A stretch of DNA of 64,000 nt, taken from NCBI RefSeq assembly GCF_012913485.1, contig NZ_CP051774.1, forward strand, positions 1,798,001 through 1,862,000, in the 5' to 3' direction. Shown in pieces: positions 1 through 9,803 of the stretch (position 1 is its first letter; every line of letters begins with the position of its first letter). The translations under genes were made by a program, and so were the position numbers. Source of the stretch: Luteolibacter luteus (GTDB lineage Bacteria; Verrucomicrobiota; Verrucomicrobiia; Verrucomicrobiales; Akkermansiaceae). The notes under the pieces are model-generated. The model did no database searches and was not told the DNA's origin. It saw nothing but the letters and a program-made list of their open reading frames with translations.

Positions 1-623
1 TAGTTCGCATCCTCGAGGTGAAGCCGGCGAAAGACGGGAGCCGCTACGACTTCGAAGTCCAAGGTCTCGAGGCAGGCCGCCACAATCTTTCCGACTACCT
101 TGAACCCACCGATGGCAGCGCGGCAGCCGAGCTACCCGAGATCCCCTTGGAAATCACCAGTGCCCTGCCCGCCGGGCTGAGCTACCCGAACAAGATCGGG
201 CGCGGCGAACTCCCCAAGCTCGGCGGCTATCGCACCACCATGACCGTTCTCGGCGGCATCTGGCTGGCCGGTCTTGGCGCGATCCTCATCTGGAAAAAGA
301 AAAAGCCGGCTGATCAGGACCAAACAAACACGCCGCAAGCCTCTCTTGCCGAACGCCTCCGCCCCTTGGTCGATGAGGCTTCGAAAGGCAAGCTCACACC
401 CGATGATCGGGCGAGACTGGAGCGTCTGGTGATCGGCCATTGGCGCGAGCGTCTGCCGGAGGTCGCAGCGCTGAGCCCGGCGGAAGCCATGACAAAGCTC
501 CGAACCGATCCTCAAGCATCACCATTGATCCTTGCCTTGGAACGCTGGCTCCACGCCCCATCAAGCTCCACCTCCCAGGCTGAAATCGAGAAGCTTCTCT
601 CACCCTACGCCGCCTCCATCTGA
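1..623 (+). CDS. C-terminal part of Bat-operon membrane-anchored protein (partial)
   Basis: The frame is open to the left edge of the window, so this is the 3' part of a longer gene; 206 residues are visible. The visible part ends an extracytoplasmic region, then has one membrane segment (about residues 78-98, followed by a KKKKP stop-transfer cluster) and a charged cytoplasmic tail of about 105 residues. It stops 6 bases before a BatA-like gene. Position and topology (large outside region, single C-terminal helix, cytoplasmic tail) fit a BatD-like protein of an aerotolerance operon, but no diagnostic domain is visible in this fragment. The tail resembles in layout the tail of the 1250-residue protein at the end of the same operon. 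Confidence 0.7.
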   Translation, partial: VRILEVKPAKDGSRYDFEVQGLEAGRHNLSDYLEPTDGSAAAELPEIPLEITSALPAGLSYPNKIGRGELPKLGGYRTTMTVLGGIWLAGLGAILIWKKKKPADQDQTNTPQASLAERLRPLVDEASKGKLTPDDRARLERLVIGHWRERLPEVAALSPAEAMTKLRTDPQASPLILALERWLHAPSSSTSQAEIEKLLSPYAASI

Positions 624-629
624 TCCACG

Positions 630-1544
630 ATGACCTTCGCCCATCCATGGCTTCTCGCTCTGCTCGTCCTGCCGGTCGGGCTGGCGGTATTCCTATGGAA
701 GAGAAGCGGGCGACGTATCCCCCTGCCCTTCGATCATCAGCCGCTGCCTCGTGCACGCCTGCTTGGCTTCCTGCTCCGCAGCGCGGAACTCCTGCCGATC
801 CTTCTCGCCATGCTGGCGATCGCAATCCTCGCCGGACCACGCCGCTTCGAGCAACCGCGCAGCGAGCGTGAGATGACGAATATCCTCTTCTGCCTCGATG
901 TCTCAGGCTCGATGATGGCGCAGTTTGGCTCCTCGACGCGCTACGATGCCGCGATGGATGCGGTAAACGATTTCATCTCTTTCCGGAAAGGCGACGCATT
1001 CGGCCTCACGGTCTTTGGCAGCAGCGTATTGAATTGGGTGCCACTCACCAATGACGTCTCCGCCTTCAAGTGCGCGCCGCCTTTCCTGCGCCCTGAAAAG
1101 CTCCCGCCTTGGTTTGGAGGAACGATGATCGGCATGGCCCTGCGCGAGGCGGAAAAAACCATGCTCTCCAGCACTTCCGGTGACCGCATGATCGTGCTCT
1201 TTACCGATGGAGAAAGCTTCGACCTCGAAAACGGCGTCGATGTTGCAATCGCACAGAGCCTGAAGGCCAATGGCATCAAGGTCTACGACATCCATGTCGC
1301 TGAGGGAGGAGCACCGGATTCCGTCGCGGTGATCGCTTCGATGACCGGTGGCGAGGTCTTCACTGCGGGTGATCCGGGCGCTTTGAAAGCAGTCTTCGCG
1401 AAGATTGATGAGATGCAGAAGGCGCCTCTCAAGCGGGTCACGCCGGATCCCATCGACTTCTTCGAGCCCTTCGCCATCGCCGGTCTCTGCTTGGGCGGAC
1501 TCTATCTTTTCACCCTCTTCGGCCTGCGCCACACGCCATGGTGA
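630..1544 (+). CDS. BatA-like von Willebrand factor A membrane protein
   Basis: A 304-residue inner-membrane protein. Two N-terminal helices (about 5-22 and 52-69) precede a VWA domain with an intact metal-binding (MIDAS) start DVSGS at residues 90-94, a threonine in FGGTMIG and the FTDGES strand near 191; a final helix lies at about 282-300. This order (helix pair, VWA, C-terminal helix) is the BatA layout. Bat proteins are linked to envelope stress and aerotolerance, and usually to a MoxR ATPase and a DUF58 protein, which would lie upstream of this window. It follows the preceding gene by 6 bases and overlaps the next VWA gene by 7 bases, so co-translation is likely. Confidence 0.85.
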   Translation: MTFAHPWLLALLVLPVGLAVFLWKRSGRRIPLPFDHQPLPRARLLGFLLRSAELLPILLAMLAIAILAGPRRFEQPRSEREMTNILFCLDVSGSMMAQFGSSTRYDAAMDAVNDFISFRKGDAFGLTVFGSSVLNWVPLTNDVSAFKCAPPFLRPEKLPPWFGGTMIGMALREAEKTMLSSTSGDRMIVLFTDGESFDLENGVDVAIAQSLKANGIKVYDIHVAEGGAPDSVAVIASMTGGEVFTAGDPGALKAVFAKIDEMQKAPLKRVTPDPIDFFEPFAIAGLCLGGLYLFTLFGLRHTPW

Positions 1545-2560
1545 CCACCCCGCTATTGCTGGCTCTTGCCTCGCTCGTGCTCGCCACGGGAGCTGAGTGG
1601 ATTCATCTTGGGCGGATCCGGAATGTCGCCGCACTCGCATTTGGCCCGGGCAAAAAACCATCACTCGCAGGACGGGCCGCGCCCCTGATCCGCATCGCCG
1701 GACTCGCCGCGCTGATTTGGGGCCTCACGACCCTGCTGCTACTCCCTCCCGCCGCGCATCGCTCCGCGGTAAAGGAAGTGGAGCCCAAGGAGCGCCAGCA
1801 CTTGTTACTGGTGCTCGATGTCTCGCCAAGCATGCGGCTCCGCGATGCCGGAGCCACCGGGAAGGAAAGCCGTATGGCCCGGGCCCGGGCGATCCTTGAA
1901 TCGGTGATCGCGCGGACAGCCCATGACAAACTGCACACCACGGTGGTCGCAGTTTACAATGGCGCAAAGCCGGTCGTCGAAGAGACGCGGGATCTAGAGA
2001 TCATCCACAACCTGATGGACGATCTACCGATGCATCAGGCCTTTGAATCCGGGAAGACCAAGCTGCTCGAAGGTCTGGCCGAAGCCGCCACCATCGCCGC
2101 GAAGTGGCCGCGGGAATCCGCGACCCTGGTGTTGATCAGCGACGGCGATTCCGTGCCAGCCACGGGGATGCCCAAGATGCCACCCTCCATCGGCGGCGTG
2201 CTCGTGGCGGGCGTCGGCGATCCCTCCAAAGGCACCTTCATTGACGGCCATCACTCGCGCCAGGATGGTGCCACGCTCCGCCAGATCGCGACGCGCCTCG
2301 GCGGAGAATATCACGATGGCAATGCCAAGCTGGTTCCCACCGCAATGCTCGAGCGTCTGGGCACCATTGCCGTGGACGGCACCAAGCGCCTGCCGGGACA
2401 ACGGGAGCTTGCGATTTTCATGACCGCCCTCGGTTCGACGCTACTGGCCTGCCTGCCACTGCTGCTCCATTTCGCCGGATCCCGCTGGAACCCCGGTCCC
2501 CAGCGAATTCCTGCCCGCCGGATTTCCGAAGCCCCACAACTCACGGCTTCCCATCACTGA
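1538..2560 (+). CDS. BatB-like von Willebrand factor A membrane protein
   Basis: A 340-residue second VWA protein of the operon. There are N-terminal helices (about 5-20 and 52-70), a VWA domain starting at DVSPS (94-98), an ISDGDS strand, and a C-terminal helix near 290-311. The first MIDAS motif has proline in place of glycine (DxSPS), the common form in BatB-type proteins, so metal binding is still plausible. It overlaps the BatA-like gene by 7 bases. Pairing of two VWA membrane proteins in tandem is the hallmark of bat operons; a direct contact between them is inference. Confidence 0.83.
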   Translation: MVTTPLLLALASLVLATGAEWIHLGRIRNVAALAFGPGKKPSLAGRAAPLIRIAGLAALIWGLTTLLLLPPAAHRSAVKEVEPKERQHLLLVLDVSPSMRLRDAGATGKESRMARARAILESVIARTAHDKLHTTVVAVYNGAKPVVEETRDLEIIHNLMDDLPMHQAFESGKTKLLEGLAEAATIAAKWPRESATLVLISDGDSVPATGMPKMPPSIGGVLVAGVGDPSKGTFIDGHHSRQDGATLRQIATRLGGEYHDGNAKLVPTAMLERLGTIAVDGTKRLPGQRELAIFMTALGSTLLACLPLLLHFAGSRWNPGPQRIPARRISEAPQLTASHH

Positions 2561-2594
2561 CAAATTCGTACAACTTGCGACTTAACCAAATGCC

Positions 2595-3305
2595 ATGAAA
2601 ATTCTCGTGCTCACTTTGTGGTGCCTGGTCCCCCTCGGCCTGCTGGCCTATCACTACGGCCCCGGCCGCGAGCTAATGACCATCGATGCCGCCGCATCGA
2701 CCCTCGACCAAGCAAAGGCGAAAGCCGATGCAGGAGACTGGAATGCCGCGATCGCCGGCTACGAGGAGGGCCTCGCGCAACTGCCGAAAGACAAGCTTGA
2801 GGAAGCGCGCCGCATTCGCCTTGAGCTCGCGAAGGCGCGCATGGAAGCCGCCCAGCTTCCGAAGGCTCGCGAAGAGCTGGCCGCACTGGCCGACGAGCTC
2901 GCGCAAGACCCGAACGCCCACGCGAAGCTCCGCGACGAGACGATCGCCACCTTGGCCAACTCGCGCTTTTACATGACCTATCTCATGAAGCTGGAGGGAC
3001 TTCCCGACAGCGAATGGGAGCCGGAAATCGAAGCGGCCCGCCAAGAGCAAAAGCTGCTCGTGCAACGCGCGACCGAAGCGGGTGATACCGCCGCGGCAAA
3101 GAAGCATTCCGATGATCTGGAGTCCGCCATTAAGCTGGCCCGCATGGAGCCGGAGGAACTCTACGGGAAAGCAATCCCGAAGCAGTGCAATGGCTGCTGC
3201 TCCGGCAAGTGTGCCTCCAACAAACCCGGCAAAAAGCCGAGCCAAAAGCCCAAGGACGGCCGCGGTGCCGGATCCGGCGCGCCGATGGATGGCGAGGGTT
3301 CCTGA
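2595..3305 (+). CDS. TPR-like exported protein with cysteine cluster (BatC/E position)
   Basis: A 236-residue protein with an N-terminal hydrophobic segment (residues 1-20), then a helical, Ala/Glu/Lys-rich middle that contains TPR-like helices (the AGDWNAAIAGYEEGL segment is the clearest). It ends in a compact cysteine cluster, CNGCCSGKC, and a Lys/Pro/Gly-rich tail. Bat operons usually carry a TPR protein after the two VWA genes, which fits this position (34 bases downstream of the BatB-like gene). The cysteine cluster is not a usual feature of BatC/BatE and could bind a metal or form disulfides. Functional assignment rests on context. Confidence 0.65.
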   Translation: MKILVLTLWCLVPLGLLAYHYGPGRELMTIDAAASTLDQAKAKADAGDWNAAIAGYEEGLAQLPKDKLEEARRIRLELAKARMEAAQLPKAREELAALADELAQDPNAHAKLRDETIATLANSRFYMTYLMKLEGLPDSEWEPEIEAARQEQKLLVQRATEAGDTAAAKKHSDDLESAIKLARMEPEELYGKAIPKQCNGCCSGKCASNKPGKKPSQKPKDGRGAGSGAPMDGEGS

Positions 3306-3440
3306 TTGAAGTGCAGGACCCGCAGCGATGCAGAGTTCGCAGCGACGAGCGCGGCACCATGTCCGCGTGGCGATTTCCTGCACCGTGTCCTGAAGGGCCT
3401 TTTTGACCCTGATTTTGTCTGACCTAGCTCATACTTTCCG

Positions 3441-6400
3441 ATGAATACCCGCTCTGTCCTTCTTGCTCTTGCGGCCTTCACCCCTCCGCTGCTCACGGCC
3501 CAGATCATTGTTGCCGACCCTTTTGCCGCGGAACCCCAAGGACCGGTCGTACTTGATGGAGCCCCGCCGCAGCCCGGACCGGCCCAGACGGCGCCCGGCG
3601 GCGAAGGAGGGCCCGGAGGCGAGCTCGACTTCAACCGGCTCCGGCAATTGATCGAGGAAAGCAAGAAGCGCCCTGCCCAAACTCCGGAGCAACAGAAGGC
3701 GGCCATTCTTCAAGAACTGAAAATCGATCGCAGCCCGACGGGCATCCTCGCGACACGATTGGAGGAAGCCCGCTTGAAGGAGGAGCCGATCCCTGCCAAG
3801 CCGGAGAACGAGACCCCCGAGCAGGCCATGCAACGCTTCCAACAGGAAGCCGCAGTGTTCCGACGCGATGTGAACCTCGGACGCTGGGACAAAGTCCGCG
3901 ACTTCATGGCCGCCTTGCCGAAGGAGATCTCTGCAGAAGCCTACAACGTCCTCGTTCAAAAACTATCCACCCCTGCCCAGGTAGCTCCGCCACCGGAACT
4001 CATGCTTCAGGGAGCCAAGCCCTATGCCCAGCAGGCTTATCTGGCTCCAGCCGATCTTCTAGGCCTTGCTTCAGCGGTTCCGAATCCTCCGGACAAGAAG
4101 CAGATCCAAGGTCTGGCCAAACTGCTGACAAAGGACCCCCGGCCTCCAAAAGAGTTCTTCGACGCCCTCGCCGGCGGACTCAAGAACTTCGGCGGCCAGG
4201 ACAAGGAAGATCGTCGTCGGGCCGCGCAACTCCTGATCGAGGCAGGCTTCGTGAAGGAAGCAGGCGACTACTTGCCCGATCTCAATGAAGCCAAGGAGAA
4301 GAAGGATTACGCCGCACTGAATCTCATCGCCCGGCACAAGGCGGAGTTTGCGCTCGCCGACAAAAAGGCCGCGGGCAAGGAGCTGCTGCCGCAAGCGTGG
4401 GAGATCTCGGTTTCTTTCCTCAGTGACGCTTCCGCTCCTCCGCAGGAAAAGGCCGAGGCCTTGTCACGCGCGCTCACCTTGATCCCCGAGCTGGGCGACG
4501 ACACCGGCAAGCAATGGCTTGAAAAGACCTTCAAGGATCCTAAGGGCGAGGGCGTCGAGCTTCTCGCATCGCTCGGCACCTTGACCGCCCAGAGCCGGGA
4601 GAATCCGGACGCCATCGCGCGCCTGGAACAGCTGAAACTGCAACACGCCGCGGTGAAGACCCTGCTTTCCTCGGAAGGCTTTGATCGCACCGCTTGGTCC
4701 GGCATTTTCACGCTCTTCGCCCGCCAGTGGACCTACGAAGCCGAAGTTACGCGGCAGAAAGACCAGAGTAATTCGCGCCGCATGGTCCAACAGTTCGACG
4801 AATGGGGAAACCTCTTCTTCACGCGCCCCAATACGGGCTATCAAGGGCCGGGGCCCCAGCCGATCGGTGCCGGTGAAATGCTCGAATGCCAGCCCGACGA
4901 GACATGGCTCTCCAGCATCGAGCCGGCTACGCGAAATGAGTGCCAGCTCTCCTCCGCCCGCCTGCTCTTGAAGGTGAAGGAACAGACGAAAGCCTTGCCG
5001 GTGGTGAAATCCATCGCCGCCACCGATCGAGATCAGGCGAAGTCGCTAGTGCGGGAAATGATCCGCGTGTGGACGGAGAACCACAATCCGAACGAGGAGC
5101 AGGACTATCGGTCACGTTATTTCTACTTCTACGGCTTCAGCCAACAGGCTGGGTCGATTCCTCTCACGCGCTCGAAGCAGGAACGGAACCTCGTGGAGCT
5201 CGCCGCGCTCGTGAAAGGCATCCGCGATCTCGATCTTGGCGAGTCCTTCCATTCTGAACTCGCGGACGCCTTCATCTCATGCCACAGCCGCGCGGAGGTC
5301 TGGCGTGTCGAAGCCATCGAGTCAGTCTTCGGTGCCACCGATGTGCTGGACTCGCCGACGCTCGCCACTCTGGTGGGACGCATGCGCTTGAATCTCGCGG
5401 GGCTCTGGCCGAACCCGAAGCTCCAGCAGGCGTACCAAACCAAGCGCAAGGACAAGGAACTGCAGGAACAGATCCTCTATGGCTACCAAGCGGGCCAAGG
5501 CGTCTTGGAACGAGCCCTGGAGAAGAAGCCCGCCGAATCATGGAGACTGAAGGAGCAACTCGCCGCGTTGCGCTTCGAGGAAAGCAATTATCGCAGCTCG
5601 CTCCACCCGGATCACAACCATTCCACCATCAAGAAGACCTCGCTCGATGAGCTCGCCGCCGCGGCGAAGGAGTATGCTTCCACCTTGCCGCTTGAGGACA
5701 TTTCGAAGGAGACGAGCTCGGTGTTCGAGACCTGGTTTTACGCGGCTCTCGGCTCGCCTTCCCTGGAGGCGATGAAAAGCCATCACGTCGCCACTCCGGA
5801 CGAGTACCCCAAGATCAAGGCAGTCCTCGAGTCCCTGCCGGGCGACAGCAAGGAGCGTCACTTGAAGGCCTTCGCGACCACCTTGAACACCCGGCTGGCA
5901 AACGTCTCGCCGGATCTGAAGCTGCGCTTCCTTGAAGGCGCGAGTGCGATCGCAGGCGAGCGTGAGGAGCTTTCCGATGCGAAGGACGTGCTTACTTACT
6001 ATCGCGATCTGGTGAAGGAGATCGTTCTCGACGCCTCTATCGATGGTCCGGATCGCGTCGGCACCAGTTCTCCCTTCGGCCTGAAGGTGAACCTGCGCCA
6101 CACCAAGGAGATCGAGCGCGAGTCCGGCGGCTTTGCCAAGTATCTCCAGAATCAGAACAACTCGCCCTTCGCCTACAACTATGGCCGTCCGCCGGAAGAT
6201 TATCGCGACAAGTTCGAGAAAGCCGCGCGTGCCGCTCTGGAGGAGCACTTCGAGATCGTCTCCCTGACCTTCCATTCGGACAAGGTGGAGTCATTTACCG
6301 ACCCGCAGTTCGGGTGGCGCGTGACACCCTACGCCTACTTGATGCTCAAGCCGAAGGGCCCACAGATCGACAAGGTTCCACCTCTCAAGATCGACCTCGA

Positions 6401-7193
6401 TTTCAGCGATACCTCCGGTTATGTCGTACTGCCGATTACATCCGCGGAAGTACCGATCGACGCCGGGAAAGCCGAGCCGCGTCCCTACCGCGACCTAAAG
6501 GTGACCCAGACCCTCGACGAAAGGAGCCACAAGGAAAAGGGCTGTCTCTACCTCGAAGTGAAGGCCTCCGCCCATGGGCTCGTGCCACCGCTTGAAGACC
6601 TCTTCACCACGAAGATCGAAGGATTGGAAACCGGAGCCATCGAAGACCGCGGCCTGCGCATTGTGGAACTCGATGCTGCTGCTGAGGACCTCTCTCCCAT
6701 CTCGGAGCACGAATGGCGGATCGAGCTGAAGCCAAAAGGGGGGAGCCTTCCCGCATCATTCCAGTTCCCGGTCGTAAAGCCGGAGCTGGCGAAGGAAGAT
6801 GGCCTCGTCCGGCAGCGCTACGTCGATGTGGACCTCGTTCCCGTCGATGCTCAGGTCGCGCTAAATGGTGGACGTGAAAAGATCACGCCTTGGGTCGCAG
6901 GAAGCATCGCGATCCTTCTGGCCATTGGCGCAGCGATGGTCGCCATGTTCCGGAAAAAGCCCGATCAAGGCCCCACCGGACCTACACTGATCCCGCTCCC
7001 GGCCCACATCAACGCAGTAAGCGTGATCGGCTATCTGCGGAAACTCCAGGAGCGTGAGGGGATCACCCCTACGCTACGCGAGTCGATCGAGAAGGAAATC
7101 ACGGCATTGGAGACCCGCCACTTCGGCCGTCAGGATGCCCCGCAAGATCCGGTGGAACTGGAAGAGATCGCCAAGCGCTGGCAGGCGGCATAA
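3441..7193 (+). CDS. Very large exported single-pass membrane protein, unknown function
   Basis: 1250 residues. A cleavable-looking signal peptide (MNTRSVLLALAAFTPPLLTA) is followed by a Pro/Gly-rich stretch, a long, mostly helical charged region, a likely beta-rich region at about 950-1130, a single membrane helix near residues 1150-1172 (IAILLAIGAAMVAMF) and a short cytoplasmic tail. I do not recognise a named domain. It lies 135 bases downstream of the TPR-like gene on the same strand and has the same end layout (helix then 75-100 residue charged tail) as the partial gene at the left edge, so it probably belongs to the Bat system. It could be a large scaffold in the periplasm; that is inference. 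Confidence 0.75.
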   Translation: MNTRSVLLALAAFTPPLLTAQIIVADPFAAEPQGPVVLDGAPPQPGPAQTAPGGEGGPGGELDFNRLRQLIEESKKRPAQTPEQQKAAILQELKIDRSPTGILATRLEEARLKEEPIPAKPENETPEQAMQRFQQEAAVFRRDVNLGRWDKVRDFMAALPKEISAEAYNVLVQKLSTPAQVAPPPELMLQGAKPYAQQAYLAPADLLGLASAVPNPPDKKQIQGLAKLLTKDPRPPKEFFDALAGGLKNFGGQDKEDRRRAAQLLIEAGFVKEAGDYLPDLNEAKEKKDYAALNLIARHKAEFALADKKAAGKELLPQAWEISVSFLSDASAPPQEKAEALSRALTLIPELGDDTGKQWLEKTFKDPKGEGVELLASLGTLTAQSRENPDAIARLEQLKLQHAAVKTLLSSEGFDRTAWSGIFTLFARQWTYEAEVTRQKDQSNSRRMVQQFDEWGNLFFTRPNTGYQGPGPQPIGAGEMLECQPDETWLSSIEPATRNECQLSSARLLLKVKEQTKALPVVKSIAATDRDQAKSLVREMIRVWTENHNPNEEQDYRSRYFYFYGFSQQAGSIPLTRSKQERNLVELAALVKGIRDLDLGESFHSELADAFISCHSRAEVWRVEAIESVFGATDVLDSPTLATLVGRMRLNLAGLWPNPKLQQAYQTKRKDKELQEQILYGYQAGQGVLERALEKKPAESWRLKEQLAALRFEESNYRSSLHPDHNHSTIKKTSLDELAAAAKEYASTLPLEDISKETSSVFETWFYAALGSPSLEAMKSHHVATPDEYPKIKAVLESLPGDSKERHLKAFATTLNTRLANVSPDLKLRFLEGASAIAGEREELSDAKDVLTYYRDLVKEIVLDASIDGPDRVGTSSPFGLKVNLRHTKEIERESGGFAKYLQNQNNSPFAYNYGRPPEDYRDKFEKAARAALEEHFEIVSLTFHSDKVESFTDPQFGWRVTPYAYLMLKPKGPQIDKVPPLKIDLDFSDTSGYVVLPITSAEVPIDAGKAEPRPYRDLKVTQTLDERSHKEKGCLYLEVKASAHGLVPPLEDLFTTKIEGLETGAIEDRGLRIVELDAAAEDLSPISEHEWRIELKPKGGSLPASFQFPVVKPELAKEDGLVRQRYVDVDLVPVDAQVALNGGREKITPWVAGSIAILLAIGAAMVAMFRKKPDQGPTGPTLIPLPAHINAVSVIGYLRKLQEREGITPTLRESIEKEITALETRHFGRQDAPQDPVELEEIAKRWQAA

Positions 7194-7221
7194 CGCCTCT
7201 AACTACAGGCCGGTCGACCAT

Positions 7222-7242
7222 GGGCGCGAGGGCTCCGCGCCC
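7222..7242. terminator. GC-rich hairpin between convergent genes
   Basis: A 7-base perfect inverted repeat (GGGCGCG at 7222-7228, CGCGCCC at 7236-7242) with a 7-base loop lies in the 53-base gap between two converging genes. It has no T tract on either side, so it is only a weak candidate for a shared transcription stop. Confidence 0.3.
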
Positions 7243-7246
7243 CGAT

Positions 7247-8578
7247 TCATGCCTGCAATACCTTCTCCCCCTCGCTCCGCGCCACCAGCACCGCTACACA
7301 GGTATCCCCGAACACATTCACCGCCGTGCGGCTCATATCGAGGAAACGGTCGACCGCCAGGATCACCCCGACTCCCGCTTCCGCTCCTTGTATGCCGGAA
7401 TTTTTCAGGATCAGGATGATTGCCACCAAGCTTGCATGGGGCACTCCGGCGATGCCTACGCTGGTCAAAAGCGCCGCTACAACCACGAAGAACATTTCCC
7501 CGGCGTTGAAAGTGTACCCCATCACCTGCGCCACGAAGATCACCGCCACGCATTCATAGAGCGCGGTTCCGTCGGTATTGATCGAAGTCCCGATCGGCAG
7601 CGTGAAAGAAGTCACCCGGGCCGAGACTCCTGCACGGTCACGCACACACTCCATCGTCAGCGGCAGCGTCGCCGCGGACGACGCCGTGGAGAACGCCATG
7701 ATCAGCGCCTCTTTCACCGCCCTGAAATGCTTCAGCGGACTCACCCTCGCCACCAGCATCAGGATCAGCGGCATGGTCACCATGAAGTGAATCCCCAGCG
7801 CGAGCAGCACCGTCAGCGCGAACTTCCCGAGGTTTGCAAACAGGCCGAAGCCGGTCTGATAAACCACCGGCAGGATTAGTGCGTAAACCCCGATCGGAGC
7901 AAAGGCCATGATCCAATGGACAATCGTGGACACCGCCTCCGAGGCCGCGATGAAGAACTCCCGCAAGCTTCGCCCTTGCTGCTCCGGTAGCCGAGTCACC
8001 GCTGCCGCAAAGAGCAGGGAGAAGATCAGCACCCCGAGCACAGAGTCATTTGCGGATGCAGCGGCGAAGATGTTTTCCGGCAGCATCGAGCGGAAGATGC
8101 CCGTGACACTCTCCCAGAGGCCTTTGCCTTCCGGCACATTTCCAGAGGCAGCTTGCACCTTCGCCAGATCGCTCGCGCTCACGCCGGTGCTGTGATTGAA
8201 AGCCTCCCTGATCGCTTGGTTCGGCAGCCCGTCCGGACCGAGCCCCGGCTGGATGGTGCTCACCAGGAAAAGTCCCAGCAGGATGGCGAGCAGACCGGTG
8301 CTCATGTAAAAGCCCAGAGTCTTCAATCCCAGCCGACCAAACCCCTCCGCTTCTTTCAGGCCCGCGATTCCCCCGACCACCGAGGTCACGATCAGCGGCA
8401 CGATGATCATCTTCAGTGCCCTCAGGAAGAGATCCCCCACCAGCTTGCAGATTTCCAGTGCACCGGTGATGAAAGCCGGCGGCTCCGCTCCCGGAAATAT
8501 TCCGCGAAAAGCTGCCGCGGTAAGGGTCGCGAGCAGGAGCGCGGAAAGGATCTGCCAGTGGAGAGCGATGCGTTTCAT
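7247..8578 (-). CDS. Dicarboxylate/amino acid:cation symporter (DAACS family)
   Basis: About 443 residues, an inner-membrane secondary transporter of the GltP/DctA/GltT type that imports acidic amino acids or C4-dicarboxylates with H+ or Na+. Family signatures are clear: the serine-rich hairpin in AFSTASSAATLP and PIGTSINTDGTALYE, the counterpart of the family's NMDGT region. Substrate cannot be fixed from sequence. I place the start at the ATG at 8578 (MKRIALHW, typical for the family). An in-frame GTG at 8611 has a GGGAGG motif 8 bases upstream and would add 11 residues, so it is a serious alternative. The gene converges with the large protein gene at 3441-7193. Confidence 0.9.
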   Translation of the reverse strand: MKRIALHWQILSALLLATLTAAAFRGIFPGAEPPAFITGALEICKLVGDLFLRALKMIIVPLIVTSVVGGIAGLKEAEGFGRLGLKTLGFYMSTGLLAILLGLFLVSTIQPGLGPDGLPNQAIREAFNHSTGVSASDLAKVQAASGNVPEGKGLWESVTGIFRSMLPENIFAAASANDSVLGVLIFSLLFAAAVTRLPEQQGRSLREFFIAASEAVSTIVHWIMAFAPIGVYALILPVVYQTGFGLFANLGKFALTVLLALGIHFMVTMPLILMLVARVSPLKHFRAVKEALIMAFSTASSAATLPLTMECVRDRAGVSARVTSFTLPIGTSINTDGTALYECVAVIFVAQVMGYTFNAGEMFFVVVAALLTSVGIAGVPHASLVAIILILKNSGIQGAEAGVGVILAVDRFLDMSRTAVNVFGDTCVAVLVARSEGEKVLQA

Positions 8579-8746
8579 GGAAAAATAGCGGCGGGGAGCA
8601 GGCCGTAGCACACCCCATACCTCCCGTTAGAAAACGGGCACAGCTCCCGCAGGGCAAGCAGCAAGGATCCGTCACCCAAGCAGTTCCGGAATCCCGATTC
8701 CGACAAGTTACTTGGAACTTCCTCTCGCCCGCGGCATCTTCCGCGT

Positions 8747-9751
8747 GTGCTCCACTGGTTCCAAAACGGCGCGTTCCCTCTTTATCTGGCTCCCATGGCC
8801 GGGGTCACTGACGTGGTTTTCCGCCAGATTTGCAAGGAGTTGGGTGCCGACGTGATGGTCACCGAGTTCGTCTCCGCGGAGGGAATCATGCAAGCGGACG
8901 ACCGCACGCGGAAATACACCGAGTTCACCGACGAACAGCGCCCGGTGGGCGTCCAACTCTTCGGCGGCGATGGCGAGCGGATGGGCGAGGCCGCGAAAAA
9001 GATCATTGATTGGAAGCGCCCCGACTTCATCGACATCAATTTCGGTTGCCCCGTGAACAAGGTGGTCGCCAAGAACGGCGGATCCTCCCTTCTCAAGGAC
9101 TGCCCCACTCTCGCATCCGTCGCTTCCGGCGTGAAAAAGGGCGTGCAAGACGAAGTTCCGGTCACCGCAAAAATCCGGATCGGCTGGGACGATAAGACGG
9201 TGAACGCCGTCGAAGTCTGCAAGATCCTTGAGGACTGCGGAATGGAAGCCATCGCCGTGCACGGTCGCACCCGCTCGCAGGGTTACTCCGGTGAAGCGAA
9301 TTGGGATGTCATCGACGCCTGCGCCCGGGCTGTGAGCATCCCGGTGATCGGCAATGGCGACATCGCCAGCGGTGAGGATCTCGCCCGCCGGAAGCAGGAA
9401 ACTGCAGTCTCCGGAATCATGATCGGTCGGGCCGCCATGCAAAACCCCTGGATCTTCCGTGAGGCAAAATACTACTTGGCCACCGGGGAAACCCTGAAAT
9501 CGGTTCCTCTGGAAGAACGCTGGGAATTGGTCCTGCGCCACTGCCGCTTGGCTGTCACCAGCTCCCGCTACGGGGCGGAGCGTCATGCCATGATGTCCAT
9601 GCGAGCCCGCTTGATGGCTTACTGTAAAGGATTTCCGGGTGCCAAGGAACTCCGCCAGCGCCTCGCCCGCGTGGAATCTGTGACAGAAGTGGAAGAAATT
9701 GCCGCCGCCTCCCTCTTAGCAGCGGCGGAAGCTGGCGCAGTAACAGTGTAG
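8747..9751 (+). CDS. dusB: tRNA-dihydrouridine synthase (DusB-like)
   Basis: 334 residues; an FMN-dependent TIM-barrel enzyme that reduces uridine in the tRNA D-loop using NADPH. Seen in the sequence: the N-terminal PLYLAPMAGVTD strand, the catalytic cysteine in FGCPVNKV (C101), the AVHGRTR and GNGDI phosphate/flavin-binding strands and GIMIGRAAMQNPW near the C-terminal end of the barrel. The start is a GTG. Length and motif order fit the DusB branch; the exact tRNA position modified is inferred from this similarity. It is monocistronic, separated from the next gene by about 50 bases. Confidence 0.92.
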   Translation: MLHWFQNGAFPLYLAPMAGVTDVVFRQICKELGADVMVTEFVSAEGIMQADDRTRKYTEFTDEQRPVGVQLFGGDGERMGEAAKKIIDWKRPDFIDINFGCPVNKVVAKNGGSSLLKDCPTLASVASGVKKGVQDEVPVTAKIRIGWDDKTVNAVEVCKILEDCGMEAIAVHGRTRSQGYSGEANWDVIDACARAVSIPVIGNGDIASGEDLARRKQETAVSGIMIGRAAMQNPWIFREAKYYLATGETLKSVPLEERWELVLRHCRLAVTSSRYGAERHAMMSMRARLMAYCKGFPGAKELRQRLARVESVTEVEEIAAASLLAAAEAGAVTV

Positions 9752-9803
9752 GCGATTACAATTTCGGATTTGCTTGCCCCGAGTCCCTGCTAGGGTCCGG
9801 GCC

